A stretch of DNA of 37,849 nucleotides from Trichomonas tenax (Eukaryota > Parabasalia > Trichomonadida > Trichomonadidae), in contig JALKBU010000475.1 in the NCBI GenBank assembly GCA_023091735.1, positions 1 to 37,849 of the forward strand. Direction: 5' to 3'. This document shows, piece by piece, positions 18,846-28,904 of this stretch; position 1 is the first letter of the stretch, and each line of letters begins with the position of its first letter. The notes beneath the pieces were generated by a model. It was given only the letters and a program-made list of their open reading frames with translations, ran no database searches and had not been told where the DNA came from. The position numbers and the translations under genes were made by a program.

Positions 18846-21195
18846 TTATAATAAAAGTTGATCAGAAAGAGCACTTCTTGTCGCAATTTTATGCTTCCTT
18901 CTGAGTTGAATAGCAATTACAACAATCGCAAGAATTACTATACCTAAACATATTATTATTCCCCAAGCAGACTTAACGAAAGTGTTTTTACCAGATGAAC
19001 CCGAATCAGATGTCGTGTAAACTCCTTCAGGAACTGGGCAAAAATCACTTAATGAAACAGGGAATTTATATGAATCACCTTCATCGAAATTCAATGGAAC
19101 AATCATTGTTCTGCATGGATCAGGATCTTTAACTTCACTAGAATCTGCAACTAATATTGCTCTCGATAATCGCGCATCTGTTAAATTAAGAAATTTGTTT
19201 TTGTTGATATTTGAAGTATCACATTTAAATAATGATTCTTTTGTTCTAAAATTTATTATATTAAATATATAACTTGATGAACCTCCTTGTGGATATAATA
19301 TCTCTTGCACATCATTTATTTGGACTGTTTACTTTAGATTTTCTTCTTTTCCTATCGATGAATAAAAAAGTGGAGATATAAATGAAGAATTTTCGTATTT
19401 GTTGAAAACTTTGATTTCTGTTGATGATATCATCGTGTGGTCTTTATTGTGAAGACTGAGAACGAAGCTTTTTGTTCCTTTAAACACGCAAGGAATATTA
19501 AAATAAAATCGATTATCGGTTTCATTGAATGGAATTTGTTGACTTCATTGTGTTTCGTTGTCTGTAATATAAATGAAATAATCTTGATCATACTTAGATA
19601 TAATCTTTCCCGAAGCTCTTTCGCCACACATAATGTTGGGCTCCTGTAAATTAAACTTCATAAACATCGCTTGATTGCTTGTTGGAAATGTCGAAGGAAT
19701 TTGCGAAAATTTGTTTTGTGGTGGAACTTTCAACTCTGAATCAATGCTTTGGACAATTAATTCAGCATAATCTATATAGTTATCGTTAAATGTGCTGTCT
19801 ATTAATGTAACCTTCCATTCTCCATTTGGATTCTCTCCAAAGAAACATCTTGCGAGCAATTGAATTGGCTCTTGAACGTAATATTGATCATTTTCAAGAT
19901 TGTTCAAGAATTTAAGATCAGGACGCTTTAATTCGATTCTTGTTCCTTGTGGACTCTTTAAATATACTCTCAGCATCATTATATCAGGATTAGAAGTGTT
20001 AAATCTGAATATTGCGTTTTCTGTATATGATTTTTCTTTTCCTGTTTGAATGTTGAATTTCATTTCAACTTTTCCTGATCTCGCGTATGGAATCTTAACA
20101 TGTTTGTTGCTGCTCACAGAAGAATACTCTTTAGATGTTGGTATTCTATCATTGGACCATTCTCTTGCATATTTTGCTGCCTCAGAAACATTAATTCTTC
20201 CAAATCCATAATATTGATTATAATTATATCCCGCGGCGTTTTTCATCCAATGTGGATTTGTTGGATCATTCTTTGTCGCTGATAAAGGAGGGATCCACTG
20301 CACATCACGATATGACAAACTTGGATTTCCCTCCAACAATAGACTCACAGAACCTCCTAAAATTGATGCTTCAAAAGGAAGATTCGAATGACTAGAAATT
20401 TTGTTATCACTCGTTGAAGAAGCAACACCAATTCCTGGCTCATTAGAGAGATAATTGCCTGACGACGGAGCACATAATAGTGTTGCAAAATTGAATTTAG
20501 ATTGTTTCGTTGATCCTCCTCTGTTGCTTGAAGCTCCGCCTTGAATTATTTCTGGATAATTTATAAAAATCGATGGTTGATCGGAAATATAAGCTGTGGG
20601 CACAACCATAACCGATCCATGGTATTTCCGACCTAATTTAGCAACATTGGAGATGTAATCTTGTATTTCTTGATTGAATCTAAAAAAATAATATTTTCGC
20701 CAGGGTAAGTTGCAATTTGATATTGTATTTACAATTATAGCATCATATTTTGCATTAAAATATAGTTTTGTAAGGTAACTTGACATGTTTTCATCGGAAT
20801 TTGAAGGAATTGTTACTGCAAAACTTGAATTAGGTACAATATCAATGATATCTTCACCTGTTTAACTCGAAATTGAAACTGATATCATCGAAGTTCCTTT
20901 ATTGTTATCGCTTTCGTCATTTGATAAATAATTTGTCGAATTTTCTTAAAAACATATCTTTGTATCTTTTATGTGTTACTCTGCATCGAGGAACAATAAA
21001 TCTCATCAATACATTTTCTCCAAATATTTTTTCTTTCCATAGAGACAAAATACCGATCTCTTCACCACGAATACCGCTATTTTCTCCAATATTTTTGATG
21101 TAAAACCTATAATTGTCGTATTGAAAAGAAAAAAGAAAAAATTGAAAAATAAAAATTAAAAGAAATGTCACTTTTGATCTTTGCAAAAGAAACAT
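18846..21195 (-). pseudogene. decayed kexin/subtilisin-type (S8 + P-domain) membrane protease
   Basis: It starts at ATG 21195 with a hydrophobic signal peptide (TFLLIFIFQFFLFSF). The S8 part is visible as GIRGEEIGIL, KGTSMISVSISS (where the catalytic HGT would be), GSVMVVPTA, LCAPSSG and GGSVSLLLEGNPSLSYRDVQW. A P/Homo-B domain follows (LKSPQGTRIELKRPD, CFFGENPNGEWKVTLID), and near the end a TM helix (IIICLGIVILAIVVIAI) with RRKHK. The reading needs one frameshift near 20920-20950 and passes in-frame TAA (20862-20864), TGA (19545-19547) and TAA (19329-19331). The expected catalytic Asp, His and Ser positions read VPR, KGTS and NLPFEAS, so none is conserved. It is therefore a relic of the trichomonad secreted subtilisin family. 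It is tail-to-tail with the surface-protein relic. Confidence 0.78.
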
Positions 21196-21387
21196 ATAGA
21201 CGAACTGAATACACTCATAGCTGCATTTTACATTTTGAGGAGATAAGTTTAATTTCTGAAATATATCGGATTTACAATCAATAAAATCAACTTTTATATA
21301 TAAAATTGCATTTAAATTAAGATAATCTATGTTGTATCTATGTGTTATTAAAATATGAGAAGTTATGAAAAAATCTAAAATTAAATT

Positions 21388-24300
21388 TTAGCTGAAGTAA
21401 AGAGAAGCGGCGAAAATGATGTCTCTTCTGATGGATTCGCTTGCTTTGTTGAATTTTTCAACTAAATCGACGTAACCAATGATCTTCGCTGCATTAGCAA
21501 ATGACTTAAGAAGTTCGTTTGTCATCAAAATGATTCTCACGATCACTCCTTCTTTGATGTCTTCTGTTGTCTTCATTATGTCGACGAAGTCTTCTCCTTG
21601 TGCCCATCTGTAGACGGGCTCGATGGCTGCTGGATTGACGTAGTAACAGACGAAATCGTCCTGGTATTCGATCTGGTGCTCTTCCATCTCTGCTGCGAGG
21701 CTTTGAGCAATCTCGTGCATGAACTCAACCTTCTGGACAAACTTGGATGGAACGGAGTCCATTGGGTCTTCCTCGTCGCCATCTTTGTTCTTCTTCTTGC
21801 CTGCGCGCTGCGTAACGAGTACACTGCACAAAGCAGCAATTGATGGTGGATCGAGATCGTTGAAGAATGAAAATGTCAACAACTCTGTTGCGATGAATTC
21901 ATTTGTGGAACCGATTTCGATACTGACACGGCCCTTTGTCTGGATGACATTCTCACTTGAGATGTATCCGTGATTGCGCAAGATTGTTGTCATCGATTTG
22001 AGTGTCGGCATGAAAGCGAGGTTGGAGTCATCCATCTCTCCGAGAAGTGTGTTTCTCGATCTGATTGTGTTGACGTGGGCGCTCGATGGACCGTAGTGCT
22101 CTGTCTTGGAGACGCATGTGAAGCATGGATGTGAGATAATTGTCTGCCAGCCATTCAATATGCGGGTGTAAGCTTGATGGAACTCGATCGAAGAAATGTT
22201 GAACGCCTTCGGGTATTCGATGACATTTAATTCCTGTGGCTTTGGAAGGGAGCTGACGCTGAATGTGCCTGCGACTTTGTTCTTGAAAATGACAATGACT
22301 CTGTCCAACGATGAGTTGACTGTTGCGCCGTTTGTCAATGTCAAAGAAACCGAAATGTCCTTAACTGCATTAACGACAGCGATTTCACCGCCGAAGTTGG
22401 ATGTGAAGACGAGTTGGCCCTTCTGCAACTTCTTCTTGATGTCTGCACCGATGTGGATCATGTTCTTGACCTGACGCTCCATATCAGCGATAAGCAAAGC
22501 ATAATTGATTGCAACACCGGCTTCATTTGTGTCGATAACATCGCCGATGTCTTCGATGTCTTGAACGAACTTAGCAGATCCATCTGGAATTGCTGCCTTG
22601 ATTGTGCAATCCATCTGTGTGAATTCCTTGATCTTTTCATCGAACTCGTTGAGCTTCTTCTTCTTATCTGGCAACTTGGACTGAACTTTGTGTGCTGAAA
22701 GAGATCTCTTCATCAAATCAACCATCTGCAAGCCTTGTGTTCTGATCAAGTTCAAGATCATGTTGAATCTGATGTAGAACTGACTGTTGAGGTTCTCAAC
22801 CTGGCCGCTAAATAATTGCTTGAGAGTATTCTCTTCAGGGAACTCCTTATGGATCATCAATACAGCGTTACCCTGCAAATCCAAACCTCTACGCCCAGCT
22901 CTGCCACTCATCTGGACGTATTCTGTTGGTGTGAGCTGAACCATTTCCTTGCCATTGAACTTGTCGAGTGATGTGAAAGCGCAAGATCTCGCTGGAACGT
23001 TGATGCCCATAGCGAATGTTGATGTGCAGAAGAGAACTTTGACGTAGCCATCAGCCAGCAAGATTTCGACGCATTCCTTGAGGATTGGAAGCATACCACC
23101 GTGGTGTATACCGATGCCTTGGAGAAGAAGTTCGTGGACTTGTTCGACTTGCGGAAGTTTGCGATCCTGTGGTTTCAGCCTGGAAATTGACTGATTGAAG
23201 AATCTCTCGACATAAGCTTTCTGGTCCATATCGATGAGACTTTCGTTCTTGACGAACCCAGCGAACCTTCCGCAGTTGTCGATGGAGAATGAGAATATGA
23301 GAACTGGAAGAAGATCTTTCTCCTTGAATGTCCTGATGGCCTTCTGCCAATACTGTGGATTGAAGAGTTGGTTGCAGCCATTTCCTTTGCTCTGCTTGTT
23401 CTCGAATTTTTCTTTGAGTCTGTTGTAGCGCTGAGAGTCGAAGTTCTTTTGTGGCTCCTTGAGAACGGATAATTCGTTGGCAGCGAATACACTGTGAACG
23501 AGTGGAACTGGACGCGTTGTGTGTCTTTCGATGTAAACTGTTGAGTTCTTTGTGCGTCCGATCCACATCGCGATATCTGTGTCGTTTGGAATTGTAGCTG
23601 AAAGGAAAACCATGTTGATCTTCGGTGGCATCAAGATGATGCTTTCTTCCCATACGACGCCACGCTCGCCATCAGCGATATAATGACATTCATCGAAAAT
23701 AACAACATCAACATCGTGAAGCAAATCAGCGCCACGATAAAGCATCGATCTGAGAATTTCTGTTGTCATGATGAGGACAGAAGCGTCACGGTTGAGAGAG
23801 ACATCACCTGTGAGAATACCAACGTCTGTGAAGTCCTTTGAAAGATCTCTGAACTTCTGGTTTGACAAAGCTTTGATTGGTGAGGTATAAATCGCGCGCA
23901 TCTTGTGCTGTCTTGCGAGAGCGATGGCGTACTGTGCAACAACTGTTTTACCGGCTGATGTTGGAGCAGAAACGAAGACCATCTCCTTGTTTTCGAGACG
24001 ATACATTGCCCTGATCTGGAAATCATCGCACTTGAATTTGAACTTGTACGCTGGGTTTGGAACTTCTTGGCTGAATAATTTTGTGTCCCAGTTGTCGTGC
24101 ACGGCGTAGTTGACAACAGGCGCCTGTGAATCTTCCTCTTCTGGCGCTTTGTAAACGTTTGATGCCTGAATATCCGGAAGATCAGGAAGAGCCTCGAGAA
24201 CATCGTCTTCGGCAACTTTGTCGTCGAATGGTGTTGTAAGCAAGAATGTGCCTGTTTCTAAAGCAGATAAATAACTCGAAAAATCTTTTTCTTGTAATTT

Positions 24301-24648
24301 TGTTCGTTTTCCGATACCATTGCCGCTTAAATAGTCTTCAATATCCTTAACAGGGCGAACTAACGCTGGATTGTCTGTAGATAATGTTGAAACTGGGATA
24401 TCTTGATAATCGATCAACTTTCCTGTCAATAAATCGAAAACTGGCTGAATTTCTGTTGTTGGGAGTGTAGGTTCGAACTCTAAACAGCCTGGAGTGATTT
24501 TTTGTGGCTCAGGACGAAAATCTCCAAGACCAGCGTATTGTAATGGACCAATTTCAAAAGGAATGTCGGCCAAATTCGGTCCATAGATTTTCTTTTCTGT
24601 TTCTTGAGTGATACGCTCAAACTCTTCGCGTAGTTCTTCTGGAATCAT
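21388..24648 (-). CDS. Ski2-like DExH RNA helicase (exosome cofactor)
   Basis: A 1086-residue superfamily 2 helicase. Walker A is APTSAGKT (228-235), preceded by a Q-motif-like FQ. Motif Ia/Ib are TSPIKALSNQKFRD and LTGDVSLN, motif II is DECH (319-322), motif III SAT (350-352), and motif VI YVQMSGRAGRRGLD (577-590). An insertion/arch region follows (about 640-860), and a DSHCT-type helical C-terminus (about 925-1086). GERGVVWEESI and KLPQVEQVHELLLQGIGIHH resemble Ski2 (SKIV2L) more than Mtr4. The N-terminus with PVFDLLTGKL also favours Ski2, whose role is feeding mRNA to the cytoplasmic exosome. Motif II has Cys where the family usually has DEVH. The stop is TAA followed by AA (TAAA overlap), with a good Inr upstream. 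Complete and intronless. Confidence 0.9.
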   Translation of the reverse strand: MIPEELREEFERITQETEKKIYGPNLADIPFEIGPLQYAGLGDFRPEPQKITPGCLEFEPTLPTTEIQPVFDLLTGKLIDYQDIPVSTLSTDNPALVRPVKDIEDYLSGNGIGKRTKLQEKDFSSYLSALETGTFLLTTPFDDKVAEDDVLEALPDLPDIQASNVYKAPEEEDSQAPVVNYAVHDNWDTKLFSQEVPNPAYKFKFKCDDFQIRAMYRLENKEMVFVSAPTSAGKTVVAQYAIALARQHKMRAIYTSPIKALSNQKFRDLSKDFTDVGILTGDVSLNRDASVLIMTTEILRSMLYRGADLLHDVDVVIFDECHYIADGERGVVWEESIILMPPKINMVFLSATIPNDTDIAMWIGRTKNSTVYIERHTTRPVPLVHSVFAANELSVLKEPQKNFDSQRYNRLKEKFENKQSKGNGCNQLFNPQYWQKAIRTFKEKDLLPVLIFSFSIDNCGRFAGFVKNESLIDMDQKAYVERFFNQSISRLKPQDRKLPQVEQVHELLLQGIGIHHGGMLPILKECVEILLADGYVKVLFCTSTFAMGINVPARSCAFTSLDKFNGKEMVQLTPTEYVQMSGRAGRRGLDLQGNAVLMIHKEFPEENTLKQLFSGQVENLNSQFYIRFNMILNLIRTQGLQMVDLMKRSLSAHKVQSKLPDKKKKLNEFDEKIKEFTQMDCTIKAAIPDGSAKFVQDIEDIGDVIDTNEAGVAINYALLIADMERQVKNMIHIGADIKKKLQKGQLVFTSNFGGEIAVVNAVKDISVSLTLTNGATVNSSLDRVIVIFKNKVAGTFSVSSLPKPQELNVIEYPKAFNISSIEFHQAYTRILNGWQTIISHPCFTCVSKTEHYGPSSAHVNTIRSRNTLLGEMDDSNLAFMPTLKSMTTILRNHGYISSENVIQTKGRVSIEIGSTNEFIATELLTFSFFNDLDPPSIAALCSVLVTQRAGKKKNKDGDEEDPMDSVPSKFVQKVEFMHEIAQSLAAEMEEHQIEYQDDFVCYYVNPAAIEPVYRWAQGEDFVDIMKTTEDIKEGVIVRIILMTNELLKSFANAAKIIGYVDLVEKFNKASESIRRDIIFAASLYFS

Positions 24649-24674
24649 TTTTTTGATTAAAAATTCTGACTAAG

Positions 24675-24682
24675 AAAAGTGA
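24675..24682 (-). promoter_or_regulatory. candidate Initiator (TCACTTTT) of the helicase gene
   Basis: The minus strand reads GTTCACTTTTCTTAG, with TCACTTTT matching the trichomonad Inr; the +1 A lies about 32 nt before the ATG at 24648. Another TCA nearby (TCAGAATT) fits less well. Confidence 0.5.
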
Positions 24683-24689
24683 ACTTTTT

Positions 24690-25560
24690 TTTGTTCCTTC
24701 GAAAAACTCAATAAATAATGAAATTTATTTGATGTCTTCTACTCCATTATATTCTTTATTTATCATTAAACATATTTTATTAATTAGTTTGTTTTTATCT
24801 CTCTGGTTAACCAAGAATAATGATTTTGAATAATTAGATAAAAAGTTTTGAATTTGTGTTCATTTGTTCATAGGAAAAACACACTCAATAATATGCTAAA
24901 ACTATTATTTTTTATATAATTAGATTTAGTTATATGAGTATGATATATCTATATAGCTTTGATGTCTATTTGTTAACAATTCACTCATAAAATTTTATTA
25001 AAAATATTCCTTGTGATTCATATTTTTCTCGAAGAAAATTCTTCATTTAAAACTCAACCAATTTCATACCAACTGATTAGTTCTTTAAGCATTAGATACA
25101 TCTCTTAGATCTTAAACTGATCGAGTAACTAAAATCTTGAAACATAATTAATGTGGCGTAAATAAATATTTTCATTCGATATGGATATCAATGTTCAATA
25201 TTATAATGCTTCCTCTATTGCTTTGATTAGGTATATTAATGTTAATCAATGTAGAGTCTGGATTTTGATATATTATATGAGAATATAGATTATCAGATTT
25301 TTTTTTATAATCATGATGAATAACATAAATGCTAAGGTATATTTTCAATCATATTTTGTATTCTAACTATTCATATCTTAGTATCTTTTATCAATAATAC
25401 TCTGCATTTATTCAAAGATCATCGATTAAAAACAATGAAAATCATTAAGTATCAATAGATAATTGTTAGTCCAATAGATGCACACATAGGTAGTCAATAA
25501 AAATATGAAAATATTTTTGATGCAGCTTTAGTTTGTAACGAGATAATCAACAAAAAAAGA
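24690..25560. other. A+T-rich intergenic region, nothing recognised
   Basis: Shared upstream region of the helicase (minus) and DNAAF1 (plus) genes. No ORF with coding character and no marked inverted repeat was seen. Confidence 0.4.
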
Positions 25561-25590
25561 AAGCTAGTATTTCAAAAAAGTGCCATAAAA

Positions 25591-26442
25591 ATGCTTGAAG
25601 AAGAAAATAAGGGACAAATAACAGAAAAAATGATTCAAAACTCTATAAAGAAGCACGGAGGGTATTCTACACCCAGACTTAACGAGAAACTATACCTTCA
25701 CTATTTATCAATCACAGAAATTTCAAATCTTGATCAATTTACTGGATTGAGGTCTCTATGGCTCAACAACAACGAAATATCGACAATTACTGGCTTATCT
25801 CAACTTGTTAATCTAAATTCACTCTTTTTACAAAATAATATGATTGAAACAATTGAAGGTCTTGAAAATCTTCATCAGTTGAAGAATCTCATATTGTCTT
25901 TCAATTACATTACAAAAATAGAAGGCTTAGAAGGCCTTCATGAGCTAAATACACTTGAAATCGATCATAACAAACTCAAAAGGCCGGGAAGCTTGGCAGG
26001 AATCGCTGCTGCTCCATCTATCACTATTCTCAACATTTCTGAGAATGAAATCGATGATCCACAATTTGCAAAATATATTTCAACGCTTCCAAACCTCAGA
26101 GTACTTAGAAACAGCGGGAACCCTGTGTGCAGAAACATGTCCGACTATAGACGAACACTTATAAGTCAAAATAAAGAACTTCGATATTTTGATGACGCTC
26201 CAATCGAGCCAGAAGATAGAAGGGTCATCGAATCATGGGACAGAGGTGGTAAAGAAGCAGAACTTAAAGAAAGAGAAATAATTCATGATGAAAAAGCGGA
26301 AGCTGTTCATCAATCTGTCCTTGAATTCAACCGCCTTCAAAAGGAGGGAATTCTAGAGCGCGGTGAGAAATTAGAAGATCATCCTGAGCTTCTTGATGAT
26401 AATGGAAATTATACAGCCAACTTTTTGGATGTTGATGATTAG
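25591..26442 (+). CDS. DNAAF1: DNAAF1/ODA7/LRRC50 orthologue, dynein arm assembly factor
   Basis: A 283-residue leucine-rich-repeat protein. The N-terminal signature KHGGYSTPRLNEKLYLHY (21-38) corresponds to the conserved Y.TP.LN..LYLH of DNAAF1. SDS22-type repeats follow (about 41-175: TGLRSLWLNNNEIS, NLNSLFLQNNMIETIEGL, QLKNLILSFNYITKIEGL). The LRR-cap region ends LRVLRNSGNPVCRN and YFDDAPIEPEDRRVIESW (199-216), diagnostic for this family (human equivalent: a DDRP..P.DR...W.RGG block). A charged helix (GGKEAELKEREI) closes it. Family members act in the cytoplasm to preassemble axonemal outer and inner dynein arms, so this implies motile flagella. Shorter than vertebrate orthologues, which carry long tails. 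Stop TAG; tail-to-tail with the next gene, 128 bp apart. Confidence 0.9.
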   Translation: MLEEENKGQITEKMIQNSIKKHGGYSTPRLNEKLYLHYLSITEISNLDQFTGLRSLWLNNNEISTITGLSQLVNLNSLFLQNNMIETIEGLENLHQLKNLILSFNYITKIEGLEGLHELNTLEIDHNKLKRPGSLAGIAAAPSITILNISENEIDDPQFAKYISTLPNLRVLRNSGNPVCRNMSDYRRTLISQNKELRYFDDAPIEPEDRRVIESWDRGGKEAELKEREIIHDEKAEAVHQSVLEFNRLQKEGILERGEKLEDHPELLDDNGNYTANFLDVDD

Positions 26443-26570
26443 AATTATAATGTATAACATGAGGTAATAATAAATTGTTAGTTAAATTATTCCAATTATG
26501 AAAAATAATTTTTAGTCCAAAAAAAAGTTGATTGATTTTGATAACAATAATAAAATATTTATTCGCAAAT

Positions 26571-28904
26571 TTAATTCCTTGGCCAGAAATAGAAGCCGGT
26601 AACGTTAGGACCGTGCTGGTAGTACTGTGAAAAGTCTGAACCGCAATACGGGTTGTATTTGTTGATAAGAAGATTGTTTGTCTGCCAGTTAGCAACACCT
26701 GCACCGACACCATATCCGAAACAAAGTGCACAATAAACCGTAGAGAAGGAAAGAAGATCTGTTACAGATATGAATGAAGATGTATCAAGTAACATATCGG
26801 CAACTTCGAAGAGCTCGTTTGCAGCTTTATCAAGTTCCTTCTGCTTGAGCTCAAACTTAGTCCAGATCTTTCTGATCTTCTCATCATAGCCCTTCTGTTG
26901 TGCTAATCTGCCCTGCTGAACATAAGTTGGGCAAAGTGCGATGGAGTCGAATTCTGAAATTGTGAAATCTGGATCTTCTCTGCCAGATGAAGACTCTGAT
27001 TCGGAATCATCTGAAAGCTCAGCTTTCTGCTTGTTCTTCCTGGCAAGCTTAGCCTTCCTGATCTTCCTCTGCTTTCTCATGATATCCTTCAATAAGTACT
27101 TTGTTGGACGCATAGAAACATCGAACTTGAGGAAGAATGGAAGAGTGAATGTGACAACAAATGGAACAATGATAACAGCAAAGTATGCGATTGTACCAAG
27201 AACTGGGTTAAAGTATTGTGAGAAGGTGGCAATAACAGCGAGGGCAGAGGTGAATGTGCCGAGGACATAGTCGACGATGTTGAGAATGTTGTGAAGACGA
27301 GATTTGTATGGTGTGCGGAAAAGCATATAGAAGGAAATTAAAGCACAAACAACCGTGAAAATGATTGTAATGATCGAAGTCTCCCACTTCTGAATTGAAG
27401 CAGATGGGAAAATTGGGAATGTTGAAGAGGCGAACAGGACGAAGGCCTTGAACTGTGTAAAGTCGAAGTTGAAAAGGGAGTGCTTATGTGAGTATGAGGT
27501 AAACTGATAGGCACCAGAAGACTTAATACGGTCAACAACAGATGTGAACTTAGCTTCCAAATCGGTTGTTGGAGCAGGAAGCATTTCAACAATATTACGG
27601 TGCTTCTTGAAGAGATAGTACTGAACCTGAATGATAATGAAAAGGAAAAGCATCTGAATGAAAACCATAGGCGGTGTATAGCTTGTTGCAATTTCATATT
27701 CAGAAAGGTATCCACCATCACGGTTGGCCTTCTCGGAAACATTGCTAATGCAAACCCAAGCGCATGGTTCATAGTACCAAGCTCCTCTTGTGCAATTATT
27801 GCAACCAGCTCCTTCACGCCTTGAGAAAAATTCAATGAAGTTTGAGGCAGTGACATTGAAATTCCAATATTGATTGTAGGGGCATGCTTGATCTGTCATA
27901 TCTGTAGCATTCAAAATCAAGTTACAAACCGGAATGATAACGAGACCAGAAAGCATAATGATACCTTTGAAGGCTAAGCGGCGAAGGCCAACAAGCATTG
28001 GGGCTGTCTTATCGAAGAAATAAAGAAGAGCAAGCAACAAACGGATAATGAAGAAGATTATTACAACAGAAGAAGTAACCTTCAAAGCGAGTGTAACTTT
28101 TGTTCTGTTGTCGTTCCTATCCTCATGAACTATTTTTCCCCACAATAAAGTCAAAACAAGGAAGAGAATAATAGAGGCTGCTGCAAGAGCAATATCGAGG
28201 ATTTTTCTCCACTTTGGATAAACTTTGTAATTAATACCTGGTTCTTTTTCAATCACAATTTTGCGCATTCTTTCCATATCGTCGTCAAGCTGCTTCATAT
28301 GCTCTTCGTCGACGTTCTTCTTTCCAGAAACTTTGATACGCTCTAAGAAAATTGCAGTTAAAAGTCTAGCCATTCTCTTTGTCCAGAATCTGTGTTTGAG
28401 GTCGTGCCATGAAAAGTAGATGTAAAGGGCAAGTCTTCCAATAATCCAAAGAATGCCAAGAATAATGAAAGGAACGTTAATCTTGAGGCCAACTGGTTCA
28501 TATCCATAATGTACCCAAAGAATGGACATCATACACATGCCAGGCAAGAAAAGATCGCACAAGAAAACGTAAAGTCTGTGTGTTGGGAAGAAGAAAGATA
28601 ATGTCATGAGGTTGATGAAGCAAATGATAATTGTAGCACTGAGTAAACAACGCATTGGTGGGTTAATTGCCTGGAATTGTTTTGCGTATTCAATAGGCTT
28701 AAGAAGAAGTTTTTCCAAGCCCAGGAAGTTAACTATCGAAAAATTTTGTCCAGCTCTGCGCACGTTAGCTTTAGAAAGAGGGACAAGCGCGAACTGAATG
28801 AATGTGAGAATATTGGTGACGGTCGTCAAGCTGACGAGCTCCAAGTTCTTCCAATCGTACTTAATTCCCATTTGAAGATAATAAGAAACTTCACAACTAT
28901 TCAA
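26571..28904 (-). CDS. multipass membrane protein, unrecognised family (777 residues)
   Basis: About ten to twelve hydrophobic segments can be picked out, including about 25-45, 84-106, 112-152, 237-257, 270-295, 308-332, 410-432, 485-505, 515-560 and 565-605. A cytosolic loop (about 170-235) carries an RMARLL helix and an EEHMKQLDDDMERMRKI coiled coil. A luminal or extracellular Cys-rich loop follows (about 340-400: GAGCNNCTRGAW, EPCAWVCIS) with N-glycosylation sequons. A basic then acidic cytosolic segment (RKQRKIRKAKLARKNKQK; DDSESESSSGRED) lies at about 615-650. No channel or transporter motif is recognised. The stop is TAA followed by AT (TAAA). Start: ATG 28904 gives MNSCEVSYY...; an alternative ATG at 28871 (MGIKYDW) would drop 11 residues, and no clear Inr chooses between them. 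Confidence 0.75.
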   Translation of the reverse strand: MNSCEVSYYLQMGIKYDWKNLELVSLTTVTNILTFIQFALVPLSKANVRRAGQNFSIVNFLGLEKLLLKPIEYAKQFQAINPPMRCLLSATIIICFINLMTLSFFFPTHRLYVFLCDLFLPGMCMMSILWVHYGYEPVGLKINVPFIILGILWIIGRLALYIYFSWHDLKHRFWTKRMARLLTAIFLERIKVSGKKNVDEEHMKQLDDDMERMRKIVIEKEPGINYKVYPKWRKILDIALAAASIILFLVLTLLWGKIVHEDRNDNRTKVTLALKVTSSVVIIFFIIRLLLALLYFFDKTAPMLVGLRRLAFKGIIMLSGLVIIPVCNLILNATDMTDQACPYNQYWNFNVTASNFIEFFSRREGAGCNNCTRGAWYYEPCAWVCISNVSEKANRDGGYLSEYEIATSYTPPMVFIQMLFLFIIIQVQYYLFKKHRNIVEMLPAPTTDLEAKFTSVVDRIKSSGAYQFTSYSHKHSLFNFDFTQFKAFVLFASSTFPIFPSASIQKWETSIITIIFTVVCALISFYMLFRTPYKSRLHNILNIVDYVLGTFTSALAVIATFSQYFNPVLGTIAYFAVIIVPFVVTFTLPFFLKFDVSMRPTKYLLKDIMRKQRKIRKAKLARKNKQKAELSDDSESESSSGREDPDFTISEFDSIALCPTYVQQGRLAQQKGYDEKIRKIWTKFELKQKELDKAANELFEVADMLLDTSSFISVTDLLSFSTVYCALCFGYGVGAGVANWQTNNLLINKYNPYCGSDFSQYYQHGPNVTGFYFWPRN

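Noticed and set aside
18846..21195. Stop-codon reassignment as explanation for in-frame TAA/TGA
   Set aside because: The intact genes in the same window end at TAA or TAG where expected, and a frameshift plus catalytic-site loss accompany the stops; a pseudogene is simpler.
23051..23653. 200-codon minus-strand frame within the helicase gene
   Set aside because: Lies in another frame of the clearly coding helicase and is Arg/Ser/Gln-rich as shadow frames typically are.
27338..27856. 172-codon minus-strand frame within the membrane-protein gene
   Set aside because: Shadow frame of the 777-residue protein; hydrophobic bias comes from the overlapping TM codons.
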